In this document: positions 1 through 6,074 of the stretch, in pieces
How the letters are laid out: each line of letters opens with the position of its first letter
How positions within the stretch are numbered: position 1 is the stretch's first letter
Assembly: GCA_003152795.1 (NCBI GenBank)
Contig: PMBA01000207.1
Coordinates: 13,595 to 19,748, forward strand
Direction of reading: 5' to 3'
Source: Acidobacteriaceae bacterium
GTDB lineage: Bacteria; Acidobacteriota; Terriglobia; Terriglobales; Acidobacteriaceae
DNA: 6,154 bases
Position numbers and translations under genes: made by a program
Notes under the pieces: model-generated
Told to the model about the DNA's origin: nothing
What the model saw: only the letters and a program-made list of their open reading frames with translations
The model's database searches: none

Positions 1-62
1 CGCTGGCGCAGTTTCTCTTCCACCAGCGCTAGGTTGTCGCGAACAAAATTCAGATCGAGCAT
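1..62 (-). CDS. serS: Seryl-tRNA synthetase, N-terminal fragment (runs off left edge)
   Basis: Read on the minus strand from an ATG at 62-60, the first 20 codons give MLDLNFVRDNLALVEEKLRQ, after which the gene leaves the window. This matches the well-known start of bacterial seryl-tRNA synthetase: 'MLD' followed by the beginning of the long helical coiled-coil arm that grips tRNA-Ser (pattern MLDxxxxRxNxxxVxEKLxxR). The enzyme is cytoplasmic and charges tRNA-Ser with serine in an ATP-dependent reaction. The ATG is preceded by AAAGTTAATGCAGC, with no strong Shine-Dalgarno. A second ATG eight bases upstream is out of frame with this reading. The gene is divergent from the phosphatase at 223. 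The catalytic domain (class II motifs 1-3) lies outside the window, so the call rests on about 20 residues alone. Confidence 0.8.
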   Translation of the reverse strand, partial: MLDLNFVRDNLALVEEKLRQ

Positions 63-122
63 GCTGCATTAACTTTAGCTGAAAAACGCGATTCCGTGCA
101 CACCAACGATCAAAGTCTTAAA

Positions 123-190
123 CCGCGGAGGACGCAGACAGCGCAGAGACGAAAGGCACAGGACCTCTGCGATCTCCGCGTCCTCTGCGC
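123..190. repeat. GC-rich imperfect inverted repeat between serS and the phosphatase gene
   Basis: The arms are 123-148 and 165-190, each 26 nt, separated by a 16-nt loop. Reverse-complementing the right arm and aligning it to the left gives 21 matches of 26. Each arm is built from GCGGAG / GCAGAG / CTCTGCG-type purine-pyrimidine words, as in dispersed REP-like intergenic elements that are frequent in acidobacterial and some other GC-rich genomes (inference from general familiarity, not a search). It sits in the divergent serS-phosphatase spacer, immediately upstream of the phosphatase start, where it could fold in a transcript or as a DNA cruciform. It is not followed by a clear T tract on either strand, so I do not call it a terminator. 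Confidence 0.65.
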
Positions 191-222
191 TTACTTTCTT
201 TTCTGCTGTAAACTAGCTCGCA

Positions 223-1848
223 ATGAGACTCCCCCGTTCCCTGTCGATTGCGCTGTTGCTGCTTTGCTCAGTTACGCTCGCATCCGCCTCCGCTTACAAT
301 GCCCGCCCCAAGCTGGTTGTCGTCATCGTGATCGACCAGTTCCGCGCCGACTACCTGGAGCGCTATCGCGACCAGTTCGGCGACGGAGGCTTTCGCGTGT
401 TTCTCGATCGCGGCGCTTATTTCACCGACTGCAACTACGACTACGCCAACACCCGCACGGCTCCCGGACACGCCACTCTGTTCACCGGCAGCTACACCAG
501 CGTGCACGGCATCGTAGCCAACGAATGGTGGGACCCGCAGAAAAAGAAAATGGTTACGTCGGTCGAGGACGACACCACCAAACTGGTCGGCATCGGCAAA
601 ACCGGGCCGGGTGCGTCGCCGCATAATCTTTTGAGCGATACCCTGGGCGACGAATTAAAACTGGCGACCGGCGGCAAGGCCCGGGTATTCGCCGTCTCGC
701 TGAAGGATCGCGCGGCGGTATTGCCCGCGGGATTTTCCGGAGACGCCGCCTACTGGATCGACCCCAAGAGCGGCGACTGGATTACTTCCACGTACTACCG
801 TCCCGATCTTCCCGGATGGGTGCGGAATTTCAACGGCGGCCATCGGGCGGAAAAATTCTGGAACCGCGAGTGGAAAGACAGCGACGGAAACACTCTAGGC
901 TCGACCGCGCCGCGAAACGGTAAGGACGGCTCCCCCGCCGGATTTTACGAGGTCGTCGGCTCCACTCCCTTCGCCAACGACTACCAGTTCGAATTTGCCA
1001 AGGAACTCGTTTTGTACGAGAAACTGGGCGCGGGGTCGGCAACCGATCTGCTCGTGATCAGCCTCTCGGCGAACGATATTCTCGGCCACCAGGTTGGCCC
1101 CGACTCTCCCCAAATGCGCGGCATGGCGCTTGAACTCGATCGGAGCCTGGCGGATTTCTTCGACTTCCTGCGCCATCAAATCGGGATGGCCAACGTGTGG
1201 ATGGCGCTTTCCGCCGATCACGGCATTGCGCCCCTGCCGGAGTTTGCGAAAACTCTTCGTCTGCCCGCCGCCAATCTGGACGTGAAAGCGTTGCGCGAAA
1301 AAATCAATTCGTTGCTCTCGAAAAAATTCGCGAAGAAAGCCGACTACGTGCTCGATCTCGACTACCCGCTCGCCTGGCTGAACCAGGACGCCTTCGCCGG
1401 AATCTCCGCCGCACTCACGGAATCCGATGCCGAAGCCGACGCGGGCGAAGCCATGAAGCAAGCGGGTTTGGCCGGGTACTTTACCAAGTCGCAGTTGGAG
1501 CGGCGGGAAGTTCCAGCCACCGAATCGGGGCGGCGCTACGACCACAGCTACTCGCCCGAAGGCGGATGGTATGTGTTCGGTATCCCCAATCCGTTTCAAG
1601 TCGGGGTCACCAGGGGCACCGATCACGCGACTCCTTTCTCCTACGATACTCATGTTCCGCTCGCGTTCTATGGCCTCGCCTTCCAGCCCGGAATCTACCG
1701 GACGCACGCGGAACCGATCGACCTCGCGGTAACGCTCGCGTCGTTGCTTGGCATCAACCCACCCGCGCAAGCCACGGGCAGAGTGCTGACCGAGGCGCTG
1801 CAGCCGCCGCATCGATCGGCGACACCGTCGATTGGAGGAACCCAATGA
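223..1848 (+). CDS. Exported PafA-like alkaline phosphatase (type I phosphodiesterase/phosphatase superfamily)
   Basis: This 541-residue protein is of the alkaline phosphatase superfamily, closest in layout to the Elizabethkingia PafA group. It is predicted to hydrolyse phosphate monoesters in the periplasm. Residues 1-24 form a signal peptide (MRLPR, a hydrophobic core, then a small-residue site near ASA-YNA). Zinc ligands can be followed in order: D38 (VIDQFRADY), D285 and H289 (SANDILGH), D332 and H333 (SADHG), and H468 (GTDHATPFSYD). The nucleophile is T79 in NTRTAPGHAT. The PafA phosphate-binding residues also appear present: N100 (ANEWW), K161 and R163 (SLKDRAAVLPAG). The start is almost forced, because an in-frame TAG lies at 214-216 and ATG 223 is the only ATG before the signal peptide. 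There is no Shine-Dalgarno, and a TAAACT box at 209-214 could give a nearly leaderless mRNA. Its stop overlaps the pyrD start (ATGA). The physiological substrate is unknown, and a diesterase or nucleotide pyrophosphatase role is less likely given K161/R163. Confidence 0.92.
   Translation: MRLPRSLSIALLLLCSVTLASASAYNARPKLVVVIVIDQFRADYLERYRDQFGDGGFRVFLDRGAYFTDCNYDYANTRTAPGHATLFTGSYTSVHGIVANEWWDPQKKKMVTSVEDDTTKLVGIGKTGPGASPHNLLSDTLGDELKLATGGKARVFAVSLKDRAAVLPAGFSGDAAYWIDPKSGDWITSTYYRPDLPGWVRNFNGGHRAEKFWNREWKDSDGNTLGSTAPRNGKDGSPAGFYEVVGSTPFANDYQFEFAKELVLYEKLGAGSATDLLVISLSANDILGHQVGPDSPQMRGMALELDRSLADFFDFLRHQIGMANVWMALSADHGIAPLPEFAKTLRLPAANLDVKALREKINSLLSKKFAKKADYVLDLDYPLAWLNQDAFAGISAALTESDAEADAGEAMKQAGLAGYFTKSQLERREVPATESGRRYDHSYSPEGGWYVFGIPNPFQVGVTRGTDHATPFSYDTHVPLAFYGLAFQPGIYRTHAEPIDLAVTLASLLGINPPAQATGRVLTEALQPPHRSATPSIGGTQ
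1834..1840 (+). promoter_or_regulatory. Shine-Dalgarno of pyrD, inside the end of the phosphatase gene
   Basis: GGAGGAA lies at 1834-1840 and its GGAGG core is six bases before the ATG at 1845. It fixes the pyrD start among several possible in-frame codons upstream. Because it lies within the last codons of the phosphatase gene, the two genes are probably translationally coupled. Confidence 0.8.
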
Positions 1849-2777
1849 CGCCGATCGGCGATCCGGACTTGCGCGTCACCTTCGCCGGCATCGAGCTGAA
1901 GAACCCGATCATCGCCGCTTCCGGCACGTTCGGCTATGGCATCGAATTCGAAGACATCGTCCATCTCGACCGGATCGGCGGGTTGGTCGTCAAAGGTCTC
2001 TCCAAAGAACCAATGACCGGAAATCCGCCGCCGCGCCTCTATGAGACCGCCGCCGGAATGCTGAATGCCATCGGCCTGCAGAATATCGGCGCGCCCGCAT
2101 TCCTTACCGAAAAACTCCCGGCGTTGCGTGAGAAGAAAAACGTCGTCGTGTTCGCCAACGTCTTCGGCTACACCCGCGCCGATTACGAGCAGACGATTGA
2201 AATCCTCAATCAGGGCGAGGGCATAGCGGCGTATGAAATCAACGTATCCTGCCCGAACACGGCGCACGGAGGCATTCAGTTCGGCAGCGATCCGCTCTTG
2301 CTCGACGAAGTGGTGCGGACAGCGAAGCGCGTGGCGACGCGGCCGATCATCATCAAACTTTCACCCAACGTTACCTCGATCGCCCACATGGCGCGCGTTG
2401 CCGCGGAAGCGGGTGCCGACGCCATCTCCCTGGTGAATACTTTCCTCGCCATGGCCATTGACCCGGAAACGCGCCGCCCGAGAATTGCCAATGTAACCGC
2501 CGGCCTCTCCGGCCCGGCCATCAAGCCCATCGCGCTGCGCATGGTATATGACGCGGCTCACGCCGTGAAAATTCCGGTGATCGGCATGGGCGGAATCAGC
2601 ACCCCGGCGGACATAGTGGAATTTATGCTGGCCGGAGCAAGCGCCGTGCAGGTGGGAACCGCGAGTTACTTCGATCCGGTAGCGACCGAAACGCTGGTGG
2701 AGGAACTGACGACCTACTGCCGCGCCCACCGCATCGAGCGCCTCAGCGACCTTATCGGCGGTTTGTTGACGGACTGA
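1845..2777 (+). CDS. pyrD: Dihydroorotate dehydrogenase, class 1B-type catalytic subunit
   Basis: This 310-residue cytoplasmic FMN enzyme oxidises dihydroorotate to orotate, the fourth step of de novo UMP synthesis. It has the full class 1 barrel: VTFAGIELKNPIIAASGTFG at 11-30, K50 in VVKGLS, GMLNAIGLQN at 71-80, NVSCPN with the catalytic-base cysteine C136, KLSPN with K171, SLVNT at 195-199, and the FMN-phosphate loops GMGGI (247-251) and VGTASYFDP (270-278). A cysteine base, no N-terminal membrane helix and the AAGMLNAIGLQN segment point to class 1B, which normally pairs with the iron-sulfur/FAD subunit PyrK and uses NAD. No pyrK is in this window. The reading frame stays open upstream to 1197, but that part is a shadow of the phosphatase gene. 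ATG 1845 has a GGAGG six bases before it and makes an ATGA overlap with the upstream stop. The gene ends with tandem stops TGA TAA. Confidence 0.96.
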   Translation: MTPIGDPDLRVTFAGIELKNPIIAASGTFGYGIEFEDIVHLDRIGGLVVKGLSKEPMTGNPPPRLYETAAGMLNAIGLQNIGAPAFLTEKLPALREKKNVVVFANVFGYTRADYEQTIEILNQGEGIAAYEINVSCPNTAHGGIQFGSDPLLLDEVVRTAKRVATRPIIIKLSPNVTSIAHMARVAAEAGADAISLVNTFLAMAIDPETRRPRIANVTAGLSGPAIKPIALRMVYDAAHAVKIPVIGMGGISTPADIVEFMLAGASAVQVGTASYFDPVATETLVEELTTYCRAHRIERLSDLIGGLLTD

Positions 2778-2785
2778 TAAGGTTC

Positions 2786-2882
2786 ATTTGGTAATTTTGT
2801 AATCAGATAATTTGGTAATTTGAAAAGCTGAGACTGCTAGTATTTTCAATTACAAAATTGCTCGATTACCAAATTACAAAAT
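2786..2882. repeat. AT-rich long imperfect palindrome with 24-nt internal period
   Basis: The arms are 2786-2826 and 2843-2882, with a 16-nt loop (2827-2842). The reverse complement of the right arm matches the left arm over most of about 40 positions, with a four-base mismatched block in the middle, three single mismatches and a one-base gap. Each arm is itself a tandem pair: ATTTGGTAATTT occurs at 2786-2797 and 2810-2821, and ATTACAAAAT at 2849-2858 and 2873-2882, both with a 24-nt period. The element is far more AT-rich than the coding DNA around it. It fills the gap between two convergent genes, pyrD ending at 2777 and the propeller gene ending at 2895, so it may end transcription from both sides. 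A T run follows only on the plus strand (CCCTTTTC at 2883-2890), so a classical terminator is not proven. Confidence 0.75.
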
Positions 2883-2894
2883 CCCTTTTCGCCT

Positions 2895-4208
2895 CTATCG
2901 TCCGCTGGCGTGCCAGATCGAACCCGGCGACTGATAGTTCAGCCCTTCGCCCCACACCACGTGGGTATCGCCGCGGTTGTCGATCGCGAGTCCGAAATAA
3001 TCGCCGAAAGGAAATCGGAACCCTTCCCTACCGATATAACGATAGCCCGGCACGTAGCCTGAGATCCGAATCTCCTCGCCCCAGGTCGCTCCGCCGTTGC
3101 TCGAACTTCGATAGTAAGTGTTCCAGGCGGGAGAACTGGCCGACGAGTTGCGCCTGTCCATCCAGGCGATGCGGACGTCGCCAGTGTTTCCCGCCACGAT
3201 CGCCGGGAAAGCATGTTCCACACCCGCTTCGGCGTAGGAAACGCCGAACCGCGGCAACCAGTTTTCACCGCCGTTAGTCGAGGACGAGAAGTAAATGCGC
3301 TGCGGTCCGAGCGGCGCGCTGCCCCCGCTCCAAAGCGCGTAAAGAGTTCCATCGGCATCGGACGTCAGCGCGACCTGCGCGCCCAGAAACGCTTCCCCAC
3401 AGTCTGCGTCCTTGCAGTCGGGCGCCGCCGCGGAAACGTCGAGCAGAGTCGCGCTCCATCCCTTGCCCGCATCCACCGACTTTGCAACATAGAGGTTCAC
3501 CGAGCCCCGGGCTCCTCCCGCTTTTGAGTAGGAAGCCCACGCCAGGTACGCGTTGCCTGCGGGATCGACCGTGGCCGCACCCAGCAGCGACCATCCCGGA
3601 CGGCTTTCGGCATTCACCCGCGTCGACGTAAAGCTGCGCCCGCCATCCTGCGAAGCCGCCACCCACACCTCTTCTTCACGATTGAAAGCGACGTAAACGC
3701 CCTGGCCGCGCACCGCCAGCGCCGGCTTATCCAGTTCCTCGTCGCCATGGGCCGCAACCGTTAGACCCCAGGTCGTACCGGAATCCATCGACTTGGCGAG
3801 CACCACCACGCGCTTGTTGTTCTGGAGCCACGCCGCATACACGGTGTGGCGATCGGCCGGGTCCACGGCAATCTGGGCGTCAAACTGGCCCGAACCCGAT
3901 TCCAGCATCACCCGCGGAGGCAGCCAGGTCCTGCCGTTGTCGTCGCTCGCCACCAGCAGCATGGTGGGCACGCCGCAGCCCTTGCATTGCGGCAGTTTCC
4001 CGTAGTGCGGATAAAGAATGTAGATCCGCCCTGAAGCATCCGCCGCCACCGCCGGTTCCCACTGGTCGCCGCTGGTCAGACCGACCCGCCTCTGCGGCGA
4101 AAATTGCGGTGAGGCCGCCCACGCTATACTGCCCATCGCAACGAGCAACACCACGAGTTTCGGCAGCGCGAATTTCAGAGCCACGAGTTTCGAAAAAGCC
4201 GAGCGCAT
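2895..4208 (-). CDS. Exported Asp-box (BNR-like) beta-propeller protein, sialidase-like fold
   Basis: This is a 437-residue protein, read on the minus strand. Residues 1-31 form a signal peptide (MRSAFSK, hydrophobic LVVLLVAMGSIAWA, cleavage near AWA-ASP), so it acts outside the cytoplasm. The mature part carries six Asp-box turns (S-x-D/N-x-G-x-x-W/F): SDDNGRTW 88-95, SMDSGTTW 140-147, SQDGGRSF 186-193, SVDAGKGW 244-251, STNGGENW 310-317 and SSNGGATW 369-376. Spacings of about 45-65 residues fit a six-bladed propeller. Repeated 'AVDPAGNAYLAW'-type strands lie between the boxes. Two cysteine pairs, C75/C78 (CKGC) and C265/C270, may form disulfides or bind metal. I cannot find the FRIP motif or a convincing arginine triad, so sialidase activity is not supported; an adhesive, binding or lytic-enzyme-like role is equally possible. 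The start is ATG 4208 without a strong Shine-Dalgarno. GTG codons at residues 9, 19 and 20 are alternatives, but would shorten or damage the signal peptide. Confidence 0.85.
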   Translation of the reverse strand: MRSAFSKLVALKFALPKLVVLLVAMGSIAWAASPQFSPQRRVGLTSGDQWEPAVAADASGRIYILYPHYGKLPQCKGCGVPTMLLVASDDNGRTWLPPRVMLESGSGQFDAQIAVDPADRHTVYAAWLQNNKRVVVLAKSMDSGTTWGLTVAAHGDEELDKPALAVRGQGVYVAFNREEEVWVAASQDGGRSFTSTRVNAESRPGWSLLGAATVDPAGNAYLAWASYSKAGGARGSVNLYVAKSVDAGKGWSATLLDVSAAAPDCKDADCGEAFLGAQVALTSDADGTLYALWSGGSAPLGPQRIYFSSSTNGGENWLPRFGVSYAEAGVEHAFPAIVAGNTGDVRIAWMDRRNSSASSPAWNTYYRSSSNGGATWGEEIRISGYVPGYRYIGREGFRFPFGDYFGLAIDNRGDTHVVWGEGLNYQSPGSIWHASGR

Positions 4209-4249
4209 CGGAACCTGGGGGAGGGGGGGAGAGCTGGACCCTGACGTTG

Positions 4250-4278
4250 ACTCTATCCCGAAGCCGATTGCCGGTCAA
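4250..4278 (-). promoter_or_regulatory. Sigma-70-like promoter for the propeller gene
   Basis: On the minus strand, TTGACC (plus-strand 4278-4273, five of six matches to the -35 consensus) is followed by a 17-bp spacer and TAGAGT (4255-4250, four of six to the -10 consensus). Initiation would be near 4243 and leave an untranslated leader of about 35 nt, which would include the C7-T-C5 tract before ATG 4208. This is inferred from consensus match and optimal spacing only. Confidence 0.5.
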
Positions 4279-4396
4279 CCACTCGGATGCGCTACACCAT
4301 ACGGATATGGCAGCCACCCCCCCCGGAAAATGTATCTTCAGTCACTTCCGCTCATCCCTCCACCGTCATATGCTGGCAGAAGCATCGCCCGGCACC

Positions 4397-4400
4397 GGAG
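4397..4400 (+). promoter_or_regulatory. Shine-Dalgarno supporting a GTG start for the DUF58 gene
   Basis: GGAG at 4397-4400 is seven bases before GTG 4408. The competing ATG at 4330 has only GGAAA directly abutting it, which is too close for good ribosome binding. This favours the shorter protein. Confidence 0.55.
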
Positions 4401-4407
4401 AGCCTTC

Positions 4408-5895
4408 GTGATTCTCGATCGCGCCCCATCGAACCCGCAACCCGCAACCGATCCCCGCTTTCCGCGGCTGGGACTGTCGCAGGTCTGGGTGCGTTTCCTG
4501 CTTGCCATCGTGGGCTTGACCCTGGCATTCGGCACGGCGCTTTTTTCCACGGTGGCGCGCGAGGCTGGCAACATCTGGGGAACCATCATTCTGGCGTCGG
4601 CGGCATTGTTGCTCGCCACCTTCGTTGGCCTCACCACGGTTCCTTACCTGGCGCGGCGGGTGGTTGCAACCCGTGTCCGCGAAGCCATGGATTACGACGT
4701 CACGCGCGCCGGCATGATCTACATCCTGATCAGCGTCGTAATCGGAATCGCCGCCATCAACACCGGGAACAACCTGCTTTATGTTGTCGTCGCCGCGCTG
4801 CTCTCGGCCATTCTGGTTTCCGGCATCGCTTCGGCGCTGGTGCTTCGCAGTCTCACACTCGACGTCCATTTGCCCGAACACGTTTTTGCCGGACGTCCGA
4901 TGCTGGCGCGCCTGCTTTTGCGCAACGCGAGCTCATGGCTGCCTTCTTTTTCCGTGCGTGTGGTTCCCACCAGGCGCAAGAATAAATCCCAGAACCGCTG
5001 GCGCTGGGAAGCCTCCACCTTCGCCTGGCCCCGCAACCGCGCCCCCCAGAACCAGTGGCTCCGCCTCCCCGACCGCCGCCTCCGGCGCGTGCACCAGGAA
5101 CCCGAAAAGCCAATCCTTCAGGAATCGGTTTATTTTCCTTTTCTCGCACCCGGTCAGGAACTCCGCGCCGACCTGGAGATAACCTTCCCCGCCCGCGGCC
5201 GCTACTGCGAAAAGAACTTCGGCCTCGCCACCCGCTTTCCCTTCGCCTTCCTGATGAAAACCCGGCGCATTAACCTGGCCCGCGAAGTCATCGTCTATCC
5301 CGTCGTCGAGCCCACCGAACAGTTCCGCGAAGTTCTTCCCATGGTCACCGGCGAGTTTGAAACCTTTGTCCGCGGCCGCGGCAACGATCTTTACCTCATT
5401 CGTGACTACATGCCCGACGACTCCGCCCGTCACGTGGACTGGAAAGCCACTGCCCGCACCGGCGCGCTCAAAGTCCGCGAGTTCAGCCGCGAAGATGAAC
5501 GCAAGCTCCGCATCGTCTTTGACAACCCCGCTCCCGGAGTCCTCCAACCCGACGTCTATGAGCGCGCCGTCCGCCTGGCAGCTTCCCTCGGATGGCACTT
5601 CCACCATGAAGATGTCGAAGTCTCATTCGTCGCCCCCGGATTGGAGCCGACCGATGACGTCTTCACCTTCCTGCGCTACCTGGCCCTGGTCGAACCACAG
5701 GAGGCGACCCCCATTTTCAGTCGTCTTCGCGCCAGCGAAGATTACAACCTGATCGTTACCGCCCGCGCCTCCGGCCAGATGCCCGCTGCTTTGGCCGCCA
5801 GATCTTACGTCATTTCCCTCGATGAGTGGGGACCAGACTTGGCTCCGTCCCGGCGACGCGAAGCCCCGCCGCCACATGCTTCTGTCGGAGATTAA
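4408..5895 (+). CDS. DUF58-domain membrane protein (four predicted membrane helices)
   Basis: This is a 495-residue protein from GTG 4408, or 521 from ATG 4330. The first 26 residues of the longer form (MYLQSLPLIPPPSYAGR...) do not resemble a usual DUF58 start and lack a good ribosome site. Numbering from GTG, hydrophobic helices lie near 27-49, 54-80, 102-118 and 121-146. The last pair includes the family hallmark INTGNNLLYVVVAALLSAIL-like segment. A long soluble part follows: the beta-rich DVHLPEHVFAGRPM region (152-165), then the DUF58 signature GRGNDLYLIRDYMPDDSARHVDWKATARTG spread over 323-352, and VREFSREDERK (357-366). The von Willebrand-like strand that follows reads IVFDNPAPG (369-377), lacking the DxSxS metal site. 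DUF58 proteins are commonly encoded beside MoxR AAA+ ATPases and transglutaminase-like membrane proteins; neither is visible here. The exact role is unknown; an envelope or chaperone-like assembly role is inferred from the family. Confidence 0.9.
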   Translation: MILDRAPSNPQPATDPRFPRLGLSQVWVRFLLAIVGLTLAFGTALFSTVAREAGNIWGTIILASAALLLATFVGLTTVPYLARRVVATRVREAMDYDVTRAGMIYILISVVIGIAAINTGNNLLYVVVAALLSAILVSGIASALVLRSLTLDVHLPEHVFAGRPMLARLLLRNASSWLPSFSVRVVPTRRKNKSQNRWRWEASTFAWPRNRAPQNQWLRLPDRRLRRVHQEPEKPILQESVYFPFLAPGQELRADLEITFPARGRYCEKNFGLATRFPFAFLMKTRRINLAREVIVYPVVEPTEQFREVLPMVTGEFETFVRGRGNDLYLIRDYMPDDSARHVDWKATARTGALKVREFSREDERKLRIVFDNPAPGVLQPDVYERAVRLAASLGWHFHHEDVEVSFVAPGLEPTDDVFTFLRYLALVEPQEATPIFSRLRASEDYNLIVTARASGQMPAALAARSYVISLDEWGPDLAPSRRREAPPPHASVGD

Positions 5896-6074
5896 AACTC
5901 AGGCCATCGGCAATCGATCCTTATTTTTCTCTTCCCCTCTGGCGAATTTCGACATATACTCCGCCGCGGGTCCAGACATAAAACGGTTTTGCTTCCTTCG
6001 TCAAACGTTCAATACTGGATTGATGCGGCTCGCTGGGCGCGTCGCTCTCCGGCAAAAATCCATGGGAGATGCAA
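5896..6074. other. Intergenic region between DUF58 and CBS-domain genes
   Basis: No plus-strand gene is evident. TATACT at 5955-5960 is a five-of-six match to a -10 box and could drive the downstream gene, but the upstream -35 position (TTCCCC, 5932-5937) is poor. On the minus strand a reading frame ends at TAA 5923-5921 and stays open to about 6100. Its translation looks protein-like but it has no ATG, so I leave it as a candidate in the findings. Confidence 0.5.
6064..6068 (+). promoter_or_regulatory. Shine-Dalgarno of the right-edge gene
   Basis: GGGAG at 6064-6068 is six bases before ATG 6075. It selects this ATG over the one at 6069, which abuts the GGGAG, and over the out-of-frame ATG at 6062. 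Confidence 0.55.

Larger units (their letters stand above)
4209..4407. other. Divergent intergenic region with G and C homopolymer tracts
   Basis: This spacer separates the minus-strand propeller gene from the plus-strand DUF58 gene. On the plus strand it holds G5-A-G7 (4217-4229) and C8 (4317-4324). The first lies in the predicted leader of the propeller mRNA, where it reads as C7-T-C5. The second lies just upstream of the alternative DUF58 start at 4330. For the DUF58 gene I see only a weak candidate promoter, TATGCT at 4369-4374 with a poor -35. If translation really begins at 4330, the last 78 bases of this region are coding. Confidence 0.6.

Noticed and set aside
123..190. CRISPR repeat or tRNA-like structure
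   Set aside because: There are only two inverted arms, no regularly spaced direct repeats with unique spacers, and no tRNA TψC or anticodon features.
96..626. Plus-strand open frame spanning the GC-rich repeat and the phosphatase start
   Set aside because: Its Arg-rich translation has no family features and it overlaps the phosphatase signal peptide and active site in another frame.
1197..1844. Upstream extension of the pyrD reading frame inside the phosphatase gene
   Set aside because: The extension has no similarity to dihydroorotate dehydrogenase, overlaps the phosphatase coding sequence, and the GGAGG before ATG 1845 explains the true start.
895..1845. Long open frame on the minus strand (316 codons) opposite the phosphatase gene
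   Set aside because: It is fully antisense to a gene with an intact, recognisable active site. Its translation is rich in Arg/Gly with no family resemblance, as expected of a GC-rich shadow frame.
2786..2882. Canonical rho-independent terminator of pyrD
   Set aside because: The stem is AT-rich rather than GC-rich and is followed only by CCCTTTTC, so it is reported as a repeat with possible terminator function.
4217..4229. G-quadruplex in G5-A-G7
   Set aside because: At most three separate runs of three Gs can be drawn, so a stable four-run quadruplex is not supported.
4933..5607. Minus-strand open frame (224 codons) within the DUF58 gene
   Set aside because: It is antisense to the conserved DUF58 signature, and its low-complexity Gly/Ala/Val translation looks like a codon-bias shadow.
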